Assembly: GCA_004367505.1 (NCBI GenBank)
Contig: SFCB01000260.1
Location: 1-64,000, forward strand
Reading direction: 5' to 3'
Length of the DNA stretch: 64,000 nucleotides
Source: Chloroflexi bacterium OHK40
Lineage (GTDB): Bacteria > Chloroflexota > Chloroflexia > Chloroflexales > Chloroflexaceae
Part shown: positions 36,510-48,671 of the stretch, piece after piece
Layout: the number at the start of each line of letters is the position of its first letter
Position numbering within the stretch: the first letter of the stretch is position 1
Translations under genes and position numbers: made by a program
The notes under the pieces: model-generated
What the model saw: the letters and a program-made list of their open reading frames with translations, nothing else
The model's database searches: none
What the model was told of the DNA's origin: nothing

Positions 36510-37205
36510 TCAAGGCTCGGATGGCGCAGGCGCATCGGGCGCCACCGGCGCCGCGCTGGACTGGCCGCCCAGGTGCAACACGGCCTCGCGCACCTCATCG
36601 GCGGCGCTCTGCCACGTCGCCCGGAAGCGCGGGTGGGCCTTCAGAAAGAGCGGCTCGCCAAAGCGCACCGTAGCCTTGTAGGGCCGGGGGATGAAGCTAC
36701 CCTTGGGCATCACCCGGGTCGTGCCGCCGATATAGGTCGGCACCACCGGCGTGCCCGGGAACTCGGCGATCAGGCGGCCGATGCCGGCGCGGAACGGGCC
36801 GAGCCTCCCGTCCTTGCTGCGGGTGCCTTCGGGGTACATAAGCACCGCGTAGCCCTCGCGCAGCGCCCGGCTGAGGTGGCGCAGCGGGTCCTGGCCGCCC
36901 CGCCGGTCGCGAGCGAGGGGAATGGCATTAAAAAGGACCCGCGAGAAGAATTGTGCTGGCCCGCCCTGGAAGAAGTAGTCTTGCGCGGCGGCCGCCACAA
37001 AGCGCTCACGAACGGCCGGCGTGAGCGCGGCAAAGACCACGGCCGTGTCGGCGTGGCTCTGGTGGTTGGCGGCGATGATGAACGCGCCCTCACCGGGCAG
37101 GTGCTCGCGCCCTTCGACCTGCAGGCGCGCGTAGAGCTGCGTGAAGCGCACGAACAGACCGGGAACAAAGCGTGCCGCAACGTGGCGGCTCCGATACAGG
37201 CTCAT
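36510..37205 (-). CDS. Lysophospholipid acyltransferase (PlsC-like)
   Basis: This 231-aa acyltransferase of the PlsC family is expected to acylate lysophosphatidate or a related lysolipid at the membrane. It has the catalytic NHQSHAD (HX4D) near residue 47, a second block around FNAIPLARDRRG, the MYPEGTRSKDG glycerol-phosphate site, and VVPTYIGGT. Specificity is not readable. A TATAAT box (37274-37279, minus strand) lies about 70 bases upstream. The acetoacetyl-CoA synthetase gene is upstream in the same direction, separated by about 190 bases. Confidence 0.88.
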   Translation of the reverse strand: MSLYRSRHVAARFVPGLFVRFTQLYARLQVEGREHLPGEGAFIIAANHQSHADTAVVFAALTPAVRERFVAAAAQDYFFQGGPAQFFSRVLFNAIPLARDRRGGQDPLRHLSRALREGYAVLMYPEGTRSKDGRLGPFRAGIGRLIAEFPGTPVVPTYIGGTTRVMPKGSFIPRPYKATVRFGEPLFLKAHPRFRATWQSAADEVREAVLHLGGQSSAAPVAPDAPAPSEP

Positions 37206-37273
37206 CGTCTGCTCCGCACGAAGCTATCCTCGGACCCCATCGTCCGCTGGCCGAGCTGTAGTCTTGTAGCGAT

Positions 37274-37288
37274 ATTATACCGCGAGCG
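37274..37288 (-). promoter_or_regulatory. TATAAT promoter element upstream of the acyltransferase
   Basis: On the minus strand the sequence CGCTCGCGGTATAATA contains a consensus -10. The same 16 bases appear upstream of corA (49687-49702). No standard -35 is seen. Confidence 0.5.
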
Positions 37289-37398
37289 CCGCCGCTTCGA
37301 AAGACCGGCTCGTCCGCTGGTGAGGGTTCAAACGGTCGCTGCCAATGGCCGCGCCGCGAGCCGGGTGACAGCGCTGAGCCGTCCATCAAGCCGATGTG

Positions 37399-39381
37399 CT
37401 ACCGCTGCCGGAGCCGCGCCGCCAGGTCCACATAGAAGGGCAGCAACTCCGGGTTGCGCAGCGAATCCGGGTTGGCGGCCCGCTCCACTGGCACCCCGGC
37501 GAGGATCTTCTTCACCGGCACTTCGAGCTTCTTGCCGGAGAGCGTGCGCGGCACATCGGGAACGGCGAAGATCTCGTCGGGCACGTGCCGGGGCGAGAGG
37601 GCGTTGCGGATGGCCGCCTTGATCCGCTGCTGGAGCGCCGTGTCGAGCTCAACACCCTCCCGCAGCACCACAAAGAGCGGCATATAGGAGGCCCCCCCGA
37701 GGCCCTCCAGATCGAGGACCAGGCTATCGAGCACCTCGGGCAGGCTCTCCACCACGCGGTAGATCTCGCTGCTGCCCATGCGGATGCCCTGGCGATTGAT
37801 CGTACTGTCGGAGCGACCGTAGATCACCACGCCGCCACGCTCATTAATCACGACCCAGTCGCCGTGGCGCCAGATGCCGGGGTAGAGCTCGAAGTAGCTC
37901 TCGCGGTAGCGCCGCCCATCCGGGTCGTTCCAGAAGTAGATCGGCATGGATGGCATGGGCTGGGTGATCACCAGTTCACCCATTACGCCCGTGACGCTAT
38001 TGCCGTCGGTATCGTAGGCCCGGGCGTCCACGCCGAGGGCCCGGCACTGGATCTCGCCACTGTACACAGGCAGCAGGGGGCAACCGCCCACAAAGCAGCC
38101 GCACACATCCGTGCCGCCGCTCACCGAGGCTAGCCAGATATCGGGTTTGACGTGGGCATAGACCCACTCGAAGCCCTCGGGCGGCAGGGGCGAGCCGGTG
38201 GAGCCAAGGCCCACGAGCCGGCTCAGGTCGTACTGGGCGCCGGGCTCCACGTCGCTCTTCATCAGGGCGGTAATATACCCGGCGCTGGTGCCGAAGAAGG
38301 TGGTGCCGCTCTGCTCGGCAAAGCGCCAGAGAGCGCCGAGATCGGGGTAGGCCGGGCTGCCGTCGTAGAGCAGGACGGTGGCGCCCACCAGCAGGCCGCT
38401 CACCAGCAGGTTCCACATCATCCAGCCGGTGGTGGTGAACCAGAAGAATCGGTCGCCCGGCTTGAGGTTGAGGTGCAGGCTCAGCTCCTTGAGATGCTGG
38501 ATCAGAATTCCGCCCTGGCTGTGGACAATCGGTTTGGGCAGGCCGGTGGTGCCCGAGGAGTAGAGCACCCAGAGCGGGTGGGCGAAAGGCACTGGCTCGA
38601 AGCGGAGCGGTGCCGGCGCGGGCGGCAGATCGTCCCAGCGGAGCACAGTTCCGCTCAGGCCCTCGGGGGTTGCCGCCGGGTCGAGGTAGGGTACGAAGAT
38701 TGTCGCCTGGAGCGTGGGGAGCGCGGCCTGGATCTCGGCCACGGCGCCGCGTCGGTCGAAGGGCTTGTCGCCATACTGGTAGCCGTCGATCGCGACGAGC
38801 ACCCGGGGCTCGATCTGGGCGAAGCGGTCGATCACGCTGGGGCTGCCGAAGTCCGGCGAGCAGCTTGACCAGATAGCGCCGAGGCTGGCTGCAGCGAGGA
38901 AGGCCACCAGCGCCTGGGGGATGTTCGGGATGTAACCTACCACCCGGTCGCCCGGGCCAACGCCGAGCCCGCGTAGCGTGGCGGCCACCCGGGCGACCTG
39001 CGCCTCCAGCTCGGCCCAGCTGATCGTGGTAAGTGGATGGCGCTCGGACTGGAAGATCGCGGCGGGGTGCTCCGCACTGGCGTTGCGGAAGACGTGCTCG
39101 GCATAGTTGAGCGTGGCGCCCTCAAACCAGCGGGCGCCGGGCATGCTTCGGTCGGCGAGCACCGCCGTGTAGGGTGTTGCGGAGCGAATCGCGAAGTAGT
39201 CCCAGAGCGAGGCCCAGAAGGCCTCCAGTTCCTCCACCGACCAGCGCCAGAGGGCGTCGTAGTCGTGGAACTGTAGGCCGCGCGTGGCGGCGAGCCACTC
39301 CATATAGGCGCGAAGGTTGCTCCGGGCCTGGAGCTCCGCCGGTGGTGTCCAGAGCAGCCGAGGCTGTTGATCGTTCATCAT
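37399..39381 (-). CDS. Acetoacetate--CoA ligase (acetoacetyl-CoA synthetase)
   Basis: This 660-aa adenylate-forming enzyme should convert acetoacetate, ATP and CoA to acetoacetyl-CoA. The AMP-binding signature is YSSGTTGLPKPIVHSQGG, followed by the AacS-typical FFWFTTTGWMMWN, then GRSDSTINRQGIRMGSSEIY and a C-terminal Lys motif LSGKKLEVPVKKI. The N-terminal WSVEELEAFWASLWDYF block and length favour AacS over acetyl-CoA synthetase. The start is ATG 39381 (tandem ATGATG), with CAGGAG upstream; the track start at 39594 is rejected. Ketone-body or polyhydroxybutyrate carbon use is the likely setting. The divergent MarR/ABC operon starts 247 bases away. Confidence 0.9.
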   Translation of the reverse strand: MMNDQQPRLLWTPPAELQARSNLRAYMEWLAATRGLQFHDYDALWRWSVEELEAFWASLWDYFAIRSATPYTAVLADRSMPGARWFEGATLNYAEHVFRNASAEHPAAIFQSERHPLTTISWAELEAQVARVAATLRGLGVGPGDRVVGYIPNIPQALVAFLAAASLGAIWSSCSPDFGSPSVIDRFAQIEPRVLVAIDGYQYGDKPFDRRGAVAEIQAALPTLQATIFVPYLDPAATPEGLSGTVLRWDDLPPAPAPLRFEPVPFAHPLWVLYSSGTTGLPKPIVHSQGGILIQHLKELSLHLNLKPGDRFFWFTTTGWMMWNLLVSGLLVGATVLLYDGSPAYPDLGALWRFAEQSGTTFFGTSAGYITALMKSDVEPGAQYDLSRLVGLGSTGSPLPPEGFEWVYAHVKPDIWLASVSGGTDVCGCFVGGCPLLPVYSGEIQCRALGVDARAYDTDGNSVTGVMGELVITQPMPSMPIYFWNDPDGRRYRESYFELYPGIWRHGDWVVINERGGVVIYGRSDSTINRQGIRMGSSEIYRVVESLPEVLDSLVLDLEGLGGASYMPLFVVLREGVELDTALQQRIKAAIRNALSPRHVPDEIFAVPDVPRTLSGKKLEVPVKKILAGVPVERAANPDSLRNPELLPFYVDLAARLRQR

Positions 39382-39566
39382 TGAACCGCTCCTGCGATCG
39401 GGGGCGCATGAGAGGGCCAGGGCATGACGGGCTGGCGCCTGTGGCCGGGCTGCCTGCCCCCGGCCTCTGCTCACACGGGCGCCGCAACCATCCAGATGCA
39501 TCCGAGCGCTGCTCATGCGTGCACGGTAGGCTGGCTTCTCCATGATACCACGGGGCGGAGCCAGGC

Positions 39567-39594
39567 TTGACATCGCCGCGAAACGTGCTACCAT
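39567..39594 (+). promoter_or_regulatory. Promoter of the marR-ABC operon
   Basis: TTGACA (39567-39572), a 16-bp spacer and TACCAT (39589-39594) form a good sigma-70-type promoter 34 bases before the MarR start. The palindromic operator candidate starts seven bases after the -10. Confidence 0.72.
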
Positions 39595-39600
39595 ACAAAC

Positions 39601-39617
39601 AGTTAGTTCATCTAACT
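39601..39617 (+). promoter_or_regulatory. Candidate MarR operator
   Basis: AGTTAG-TTCAT-CTAACT is a perfect 6-bp inverted repeat with a 5-bp centre, size and AT-rich character typical of MarR binding sites. It overlaps the expected transcription start and lies just before the marR ribosome binding site (AAAGGAAA), consistent with autorepression. Confidence 0.7.
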
Positions 39618-39627
39618 AAAGGAAAGC

Positions 39628-40107
39628 ATGAGCGATCCGAACGCCAACGCCCGGCGCATGCTGGGGATCATGGAGCGGCTGCGCCCCCTCTTTCTGGGGC
39701 CGGCCTTTCGCCGTCTGACCGAGCTCCAGCTCTCGCCCTCCCATCACCGCATGCTGCGTGTGCTGGCCACCGCCCACCCCATGGCCATGAAGGATCTGGC
39801 TGACCGGCTCGGCCTGACTCCGCCATCCATCACCGCCCTCACCCGCCGGCTGGTGGCCACCGGCCTGGTGGAGCGGCGCGCCCATCTGGACGACAGCCGG
39901 GTTGCGCTGCTTGATCTGACGGCGGCTGGCAACGCGCTCTACCAGGAGCTTATGGCCGAGCAACTGCTCGGGATGCGCCGCCTGCTCGACACGCTGAGCC
40001 CGGCGGAGCAGGAGACGCTGCTCGAGCTACTCGATCGGGCCGTGAGTGGCGCCACCGATGGCGCCGCGTGCGACCATCACCGGCCCACGAGCGGCCCACC
40101 CCGCTGA
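39628..40107 (+). CDS. MarR-family transcriptional regulator
   Basis: This 159-aa winged-helix regulator probably represses its own operon and the ABC exporter genes behind it. The winged helix spans about residues 45-110: MKDLADRLGLTPPSITALTRRLVATGLVERR, with the beta-wing LDDSRVALLDLT. Dimerisation helices lie at both ends. The ATG has a good AAAGGAAAG site. A palindrome between promoter and start is a natural operator. The ligand is unknown; by analogy with MarR-exporter operons it may be a toxic compound pumped by the transporter. Confidence 0.92.
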   Translation: MSDPNANARRMLGIMERLRPLFLGPAFRRLTELQLSPSHHRMLRVLATAHPMAMKDLADRLGLTPPSITALTRRLVATGLVERRAHLDDSRVALLDLTAAGNALYQELMAEQLLGMRRLLDTLSPAEQETLLELLDRAVSGATDGAACDHHRPTSGPPR

Positions 40108-40291
40108 GGGCGACGTATGGGGGCGTCGGGGTGTTCCGCGCAGGCGCCCCCCGCCATCTCGCACCCATCGTCGTGGCAAACCAGGAGCCGCGAGCAGACG
40201 GGTTGGGAACCGTTCGCCGCCCGGCGCGCTGCCGGGCGCTCCCGCTGTGCGCTCTATCACGCTGCGCTTCGCGATACCAAGAGGAGTTCCT

Positions 40292-42058
40292 GTGCAGGCA
40301 CAGCTCGACCGTAAGGCTCCCCGGGGCGGCCTGGGGCGCGCCATGCGCTACCTGGGCAACCAGCGCCGCAGCGCGATGATCGCCTATGGCGCCCTGGTGC
40401 TGGCCACCCTGGCCCAACTCGCCGTGCCCCAACTCGTCCAGAGCATGATCGACGCCGTCACCCGGGCCGGCGCCGACCCCTCCGCCGCCGAGGCCATCGT
40501 GCTCAGCGCCGCCGGCCTGATCCTGCTCTTCGCCGTGCTGCGCGGCGTCTTCTCCTTCCTCCAGGCCTTCATGTCGGAGCAGACCTCCCAGGGCCTGGCC
40601 TTCGATCTGCGCAACGCGATCTTCGAGAAGATCCAGCGGCTCTCTTTTAGCTATTACGACCAGAACCAGACCGGCCAGCTTATGGTACGGGCCACCGACG
40701 ACGTCGAGCGGGTGCGCACCTTCATCGCCCAGGGCCTGATAATGGCTGCCCAGTCGCTCCTGCTGCTGGTTGGCGCGCTGCTCGTGCTGGCCTTCACCAA
40801 CTGGCAGTTGACCCTGGTAGTGCTGCCGCTGCTCCCGGTGGCGCTGCTCGTCTTCGTGATCTTTGGCAGCGTGAGCCAGCCGCTCTTCGCGGCCGTGCAG
40901 CAGAAGCTCTCGGCTCTTAACACCATCCTGCAGGAGAACCTGGCCGGGCTCAAGGTGGTCAAGGCTTTCGCCCGCGAGCCCTACGAGGAGCGCCGCTTCG
41001 CCGACGCTGCCACCGCGCTGATGGAGCAGCAGCTGCGGGTCAACCGGGTCTTCTCCTTCCTCTTCCCGGTGGTCTTCCTGGTCGCCCAGATCGGCCAGGC
41101 GGCCATCCTCTACTTCGGTGGCCGGCAGATCCTCGCCGGCACGCTGGATCTCGGCGAGTACCAGAAGTTCAGCCTCTACCTGGTCTATCTCTTCTTTCCG
41201 CTCGGCCAGCTTGGCTTCATCATCGCCCTGATGGCCCAGGCCAGTGCCTCGGCTGGCCGGATCTTCGAGGTGCTCGATGCCCGGAGCGAGATCACCGACC
41301 GGCCGGGGGCGATCACGCTCCCGCCGATCCAGGGCCGCGTCGAGTTCCGCAACGTCACCTTCCGCTACCTCGGCACGGGTGAGCCCGTGCTGCGTGGCGT
41401 GAGCTTCGTCGTCGAGCCGGGGCAGACCGTGGCGCTCCTCGGCGCTACCGGCAGCGGCAAGACGAGCATCATCAACCTGATCCCGCGCTTCTACGATGCC
41501 ACCGAGGGCCAGGTGCTGATCGACGGGTATGACGTGCGCGATGTGACGCTCGACAGTCTGCGGGGCCAGATCGGGATCGTGCTCCAGGAGAGCAACCTCT
41601 TCAGCGGCACCATCCGCGACAATATCGCCTTCGGCCAGCCCGACGCCACCGACGAGCAGGTTGAGGCCGCCGCCCGGGCCGCCGCCGCTCACGACTTCAT
41701 TATGAGTTTTCCCGAAGGCTACGCGACGCCCGTGGGCGAGCGCGGCGTGACCCTCTCGGGAGGACAGAAGCAGCGCATCGCGATTGCCCGGGCGCTGCTG
41801 CTGAACCCGCGCCTGCTCATCCTCGATGATAGCACCAGCAGTGTGGACCTCCAGACCGAGGCGACCATCCAGCAGGCGCTCGACCAACTGATGCAGGGGC
41901 GCACGAGCTTCGTGATCGCCCAGCGTATCAGCACGGTGCTCAACGCCGACCAGATCCTCGTGCTCGACAGGGGCCAGGTGGTGGCCCGTGGCACGCACGC
42001 CGAACTGCTGGAGCAAAGCCCGATCTACGCCGAGATCTACCACTCGCAGTTGGTGTAG
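40292..42058 (+). CDS. ABC exporter half-transporter A (degenerate ATP site)
   Basis: This 588-aa type IV ABC exporter has an N-terminal six-helix domain (about 20-330) and a C-terminal nucleotide-binding domain. Walker A is GATGSGKTS, the signature VTLSGGQKQR is canonical, but Walker B reads LLILDDSTSS with Asp replacing the catalytic Glu, and the switch His is Gln (FVIAQRIST). This marks the degenerate-site subunit of a heterodimeric exporter. GTG 40292 with GAGGAG upstream is chosen; the longer track start covers sequence unlike the family. The second half-transporter starts ten bases after the stop. Substrate is unknown; MarR control suggests drug or toxin export. Confidence 0.92.
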   Translation: MQAQLDRKAPRGGLGRAMRYLGNQRRSAMIAYGALVLATLAQLAVPQLVQSMIDAVTRAGADPSAAEAIVLSAAGLILLFAVLRGVFSFLQAFMSEQTSQGLAFDLRNAIFEKIQRLSFSYYDQNQTGQLMVRATDDVERVRTFIAQGLIMAAQSLLLLVGALLVLAFTNWQLTLVVLPLLPVALLVFVIFGSVSQPLFAAVQQKLSALNTILQENLAGLKVVKAFAREPYEERRFADAATALMEQQLRVNRVFSFLFPVVFLVAQIGQAAILYFGGRQILAGTLDLGEYQKFSLYLVYLFFPLGQLGFIIALMAQASASAGRIFEVLDARSEITDRPGAITLPPIQGRVEFRNVTFRYLGTGEPVLRGVSFVVEPGQTVALLGATGSGKTSIINLIPRFYDATEGQVLIDGYDVRDVTLDSLRGQIGIVLQESNLFSGTIRDNIAFGQPDATDEQVEAAARAAAAHDFIMSFPEGYATPVGERGVTLSGGQKQRIAIARALLLNPRLLILDDSTSSVDLQTEATIQQALDQLMQGRTSFVIAQRISTVLNADQILVLDRGQVVARGTHAELLEQSPIYAEIYHSQLV

Positions 42059-42068
42059 GAGATCCTTA

Positions 42069-43958
42069 ATGATGATGCCAGGCGGGCCCGCCCGCATGCT
42101 CAACACCGAGACCCAGAAGCCTACCCGGGTGTGGCCGACCCTTGCCCGCTTCTGGTCTTACTTTCAGCCCTGGTGGTACGCTGTGGTCCTCACGCTGCTG
42201 CTGATCGTGGTGGCCACAGTGCTTCAGGTCGCTACCGCGCCGATGATCGGCCAGGCGGTGGATTGCTTCCTGCTCCCCAATCCGGCGGCGTGCTGGTATA
42301 CCCGGGCCGACCCGGCGGCCAGCACCGAGGTGCGCCTGGCGGGGCTGGGCGGGCTGGTGGCCTTGCTCACGCTCCTCTTCGTCGGCGGCTCGCTGCTGCA
42401 GGGGCTGGCCTTCTACAGCATGAACTGGGCCGGCCAGCGTGCCCTGCGGCGCATCCGCGAGGATACCTTCGCCCAGATCCACCGGCTCTCGCTTGGCTTC
42501 TACGCCCGCAACGAGGCGGGCAACATTATGAGCCGGATCACCAGCGACACCGACACCATCCAGCAGGTGCTGGGCTTCGCGCTGCTGAGCGTGGTGAGCG
42601 GCGTGCTGCAGCTCGTGCTCACCGGCGCCGCGATGCTCCAGGCCAATGTGCCCTACGCTCTCCTGAGCTTGAGCGTGGTTCCGCTCATGGCCTGGGCCAC
42701 GGTCTACTTCTCGGGGCAGGCGCGGCGGGCCTTCCGCGCCAGCCGGCGCGAGATGGGTAGCGTCAACGCCGGGCTGCAGGAGAGCATTGCCGGCGTTCGT
42801 GAGGTGCAGGCCTTCAACCGCGAGGATGAGAGCATCGAGCAGTTCCGCCGCACCAATGCCGCCAACCGCGACGCCAACATCCGCGCTGCCAGCTTTACCA
42901 GCGCGCTCAACCCGGTGCTGGAGGCCCTCGGCTACGTGGCGATCGCGATCGTGGTGGTGGCCGGCGGTCTCAGCGCCCTGCGCAACCAGCCACTTCTCGG
43001 CACCAGCGTGATCTCGCTTGGCACCGTCTTCGCCTTCATCCAGTTCGTGCAGCGCTTCAACCAGCCCATCCAGCAGATCGCCGTGCTCTGGACCAATGTA
43101 CAGAGTGCGATCGCTGGCGGCGAGCGGATCTTCGGCCTGCTCGACGAACGCCCCGAGATCGTCGATCGCCCCGATGCCCGGCCGCTGCCGCCGATCCAGG
43201 GCCGGGTCGCCTTTGAGGATGTCACGGCGGCCTATACGCCCGGCCAGCCGGTGCTGCGCGGCGTGAGCTTTGTGGCCGAGCCTGGCCAGACGGTGGCGAT
43301 CGTCGGGCCAACCGGCGCCGGTAAGACCACGATCATCAACCTGATCCCGCGCTTCTACGACGTGACGGGCGGCCGTGTGACGATCGACGGCCACGATGTG
43401 CGCGAGGTGACGGCGGCAAGTCTGCGCAGCCAGATCGGGATCGTGCTCCAGGACTCGTTTCTCTTCGCCGACACGGTGATGAACAATATCCGCTATGGCC
43501 GGCTGGAGGCCAGCGACGAGGAGGTGATCGCCGCGGCGCGCCTGGCCTCGGCCCACTCCTTCATCGAGCGGTTGCCAGAAGGCTACCAGACGGTACTCGG
43601 CGAGCGGGGCAGTGGGCTGAGCCAGGGCCAGCGCCAGCTGATCGCCATCGCCCGGGCGGCCCTGGCCAATCCGCGCATCCTCATCCTCGATGAGGCAACC
43701 TCGAGCGTCGATACGCGTACTGAGCGCCTGATCCAGGCCGCCTTCGACCAGCTCCTGGAGGGGCGCACCAGCTTCGTGATCGCCCACCGCCTCAGCACCA
43801 TTCGCAACGCCGACCAGGTGCTGATGGTGAAGGATGGTCAGATCGTCGAGCGCGGCACCCACGATGCCTTACTCGCCCGGCGCGGGGCCTACTACGAGCT
43901 CTACATGAGCCAGTTTCGGCGTGAGGAGCCAGCGCCCGCACACGAGACACCCGCGTAG
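42069..43958 (+). CDS. ABC exporter half-transporter B (catalytic ATP site)
   Basis: This 629-aa partner half-transporter has a membrane domain (about 25-360) and a nucleotide-binding domain with Walker A GPTGAGKTT, intact Walker B ILILDEATSS and the switch His in FVIAHRLST. Its signature is the altered LSQGQRQ. Paired with subunit A, one composite site has an intact Walker B, His and LSGGQ, and the other is degenerate, as in TM287/288 and BmrCD. A roughly 30-residue extracellular insert with two Cys (CFLLPNPAACW) lies in the first loop. The start is ATG 42069 with TAGGAGA upstream; the track start inside gene A is rejected. Confidence 0.92.
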   Translation: MMMPGGPARMLNTETQKPTRVWPTLARFWSYFQPWWYAVVLTLLLIVVATVLQVATAPMIGQAVDCFLLPNPAACWYTRADPAASTEVRLAGLGGLVALLTLLFVGGSLLQGLAFYSMNWAGQRALRRIREDTFAQIHRLSLGFYARNEAGNIMSRITSDTDTIQQVLGFALLSVVSGVLQLVLTGAAMLQANVPYALLSLSVVPLMAWATVYFSGQARRAFRASRREMGSVNAGLQESIAGVREVQAFNREDESIEQFRRTNAANRDANIRAASFTSALNPVLEALGYVAIAIVVVAGGLSALRNQPLLGTSVISLGTVFAFIQFVQRFNQPIQQIAVLWTNVQSAIAGGERIFGLLDERPEIVDRPDARPLPPIQGRVAFEDVTAAYTPGQPVLRGVSFVAEPGQTVAIVGPTGAGKTTIINLIPRFYDVTGGRVTIDGHDVREVTAASLRSQIGIVLQDSFLFADTVMNNIRYGRLEASDEEVIAAARLASAHSFIERLPEGYQTVLGERGSGLSQGQRQLIAIARAALANPRILILDEATSSVDTRTERLIQAAFDQLLEGRTSFVIAHRLSTIRNADQVLMVKDGQIVERGTHDALLARRGAYYELYMSQFRREEPAPAHETPA

Positions 43959-44048
43959 CGCGCCCCTCTGCGCGCGGGAGCCCGGGCATGGGGCTGGTAC
44001 GGGCGAGGCCAGCCGGCGGTAGCGAGCCTCGCCCTCCGTCGCCGTGCC

Positions 44049-44114
44049 CGCGTGCGCTGGGTTCCCGCGTGCGCTGGGTTCCCGCGTGCGCTGGGTTCCC
44101 GCGTGCGCGGGAAC
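44049..44114 (+). repeat. 17-bp tandem repeat ending in a hairpin repeat
   Basis: CGCGTGCGCTGGGTTCC occurs three times in perfect tandem (44049-44099), followed by an 11-bp partial copy. The last unit merges into GTTCCCGC-GTGC-GCGGGAAC (44095-44114), an 8-bp hairpin also found near 54.5 kb. The surrounding gap 43959-44319 holds no gene I can support; short ORFs through the repeat are low-complexity artefacts. Confidence 0.85.
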
Positions 44115-44319
44115 GACGGTTCCAGGGCTGGGTGGGGCCTCCCATCGTGCAGGCCGGCCCGCCCCCGGGAACGCGGGGGCAGCAACATCCGGCACACCCG
44201 GGACGAGGAGCCCGCCCCACCCGGCCCCCCTGAACTGTAGAAGCGGGCAGCCCGGTTGAACAAGGGTCAGCTGTGGTATCGTATGCTGGCCGTTCGTGAT
44301 CACCACACGGAGCATACGT

Positions 44320-44745
44320 ATGCGCTACACGATCCGGCGGATCTCCATCCGCTCGGCGCTGAAGATCGGGCTCCTCCTGGGCTGGCTCCTGGCCCTGCTG
44401 CCGGCTCTCGCCATCGCCTGGCTGGCAATGATCGCCCTGCAGGGCGCCAGTGGCCTGCTCAGCCAGGTGCAGACGTACGAGATCAGTGTGCTGGGGCAAT
44501 CGATCGCGACGCTCGACTTCCTGGAGTTGCTCGGGCTCGCCGATCTGGCGGGCCGGATCGATGGCCTTGCCGCGCTTGGCTGGGGCCTCTTCGCAACCCT
44601 CACGGCCGGGCTCACCGTCCTCGGCGGTGCCATGGTTGCGATCACGGCGGTGCTCTTCAGCCTGGGCTACAATCTGCTCGCGGCGCTGGCGGGCGGCCTG
44701 ATCGTGGAACTGGAGCCGCGCTCCAGTGGTGAACGGAGCGGCTGA
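44320..44745 (+). CDS. DUF3566-like small membrane protein
   Basis: This 141-aa protein has two strong hydrophobic segments, at about residues 13-38 and 85-123. The N-terminus RRISIRSALKIG resembles the start of DUF3566 proteins (basic residues, then a Ser and SxLKxx before TM1), a family of unknown function in Actinobacteria and Chloroflexi. The first loop is about 45 residues long and extracytoplasmic by the positive-inside rule. The start ATG 44320 has CGGAG upstream; the track start at 44296 adds a few residues. It stands between the ABC operon and mfd without tight linkage. Confidence 0.65.
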   Translation: MRYTIRRISIRSALKIGLLLGWLLALLPALAIAWLAMIALQGASGLLSQVQTYEISVLGQSIATLDFLELLGLADLAGRIDGLAALGWGLFATLTAGLTVLGGAMVAITAVLFSLGYNLLAALAGGLIVELEPRSSGERSG

Positions 44746-44804
44746 GCCGGGCTTTTGGTCGCTGGCTGATGCGGAAAGCGCCGTCGCGCTCCTGGCCAGC
44801 CTTG

Positions 44805-44813
44805 TGCTATAAC
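44805..44813 (+). promoter_or_regulatory. Extended -10 element before mfd
   Basis: TGCTATAAC matches an extended -10 (TGn + TATAAC) 81 bases before the mfd start. No -35 is obvious. Confidence 0.45.
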
Positions 44814-44894
44814 ATAGAGGAGAACCTTCGCGGGTGCCCGCGTACCCGCCTACGACGGGGCTGATCGGCACGATCAGCCCTCTTTCGAGTTTCC

Positions 44895-48494
<3,600 letters not shown>

Positions 48495-48496
48495 GG

Positions 48497-48671
48497 CGAG
48501 CGCGGTCGGCACCACCGGTATGCCCGCCGGCGAGCGCCGTGGCCGCGTAGAGCAGCAGCAGACCGAACAACTTGTAGGAGAGGATGAGCTGCCATTAGGG
48601 GCCGTAGAGCTCACTCCCGTAAAAGGTCCAGAGGTTGCCGTGGGCAAGGAGCGCTCCATTCCGTGCCCACC
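48497..48671 (-). pseudogene. Decayed fragment of an unidentified membrane protein
   Basis: In the gap between mfd and corA, one minus-strand frame reads coherently as GNLWTFYGSELYGP, then an in-frame TAA (48597-48595), then WQLILSYKLFGLLLLYAATA with a short hydrophilic tail. The residue composition, with an aromatic loop before a hydrophobic helix, looks like real membrane-protein coding sequence interrupted by a stop. There is no start codon with a ribosome binding site and the family is not recognised. It could also be chance in GC-rich DNA. Confidence 0.35.

Noticed and set aside
39950-42106. 718-aa minus-strand ORF
   Set aside because: Antisense to the ABC exporter subunit A; no motifs.
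42066-43862. 598-aa minus-strand ORF
   Set aside because: Antisense to the ABC exporter subunit B; no motifs.
44049-44114. CRISPR array
   Set aside because: The 17-bp units are contiguous with no spacers; this is a simple tandem repeat.
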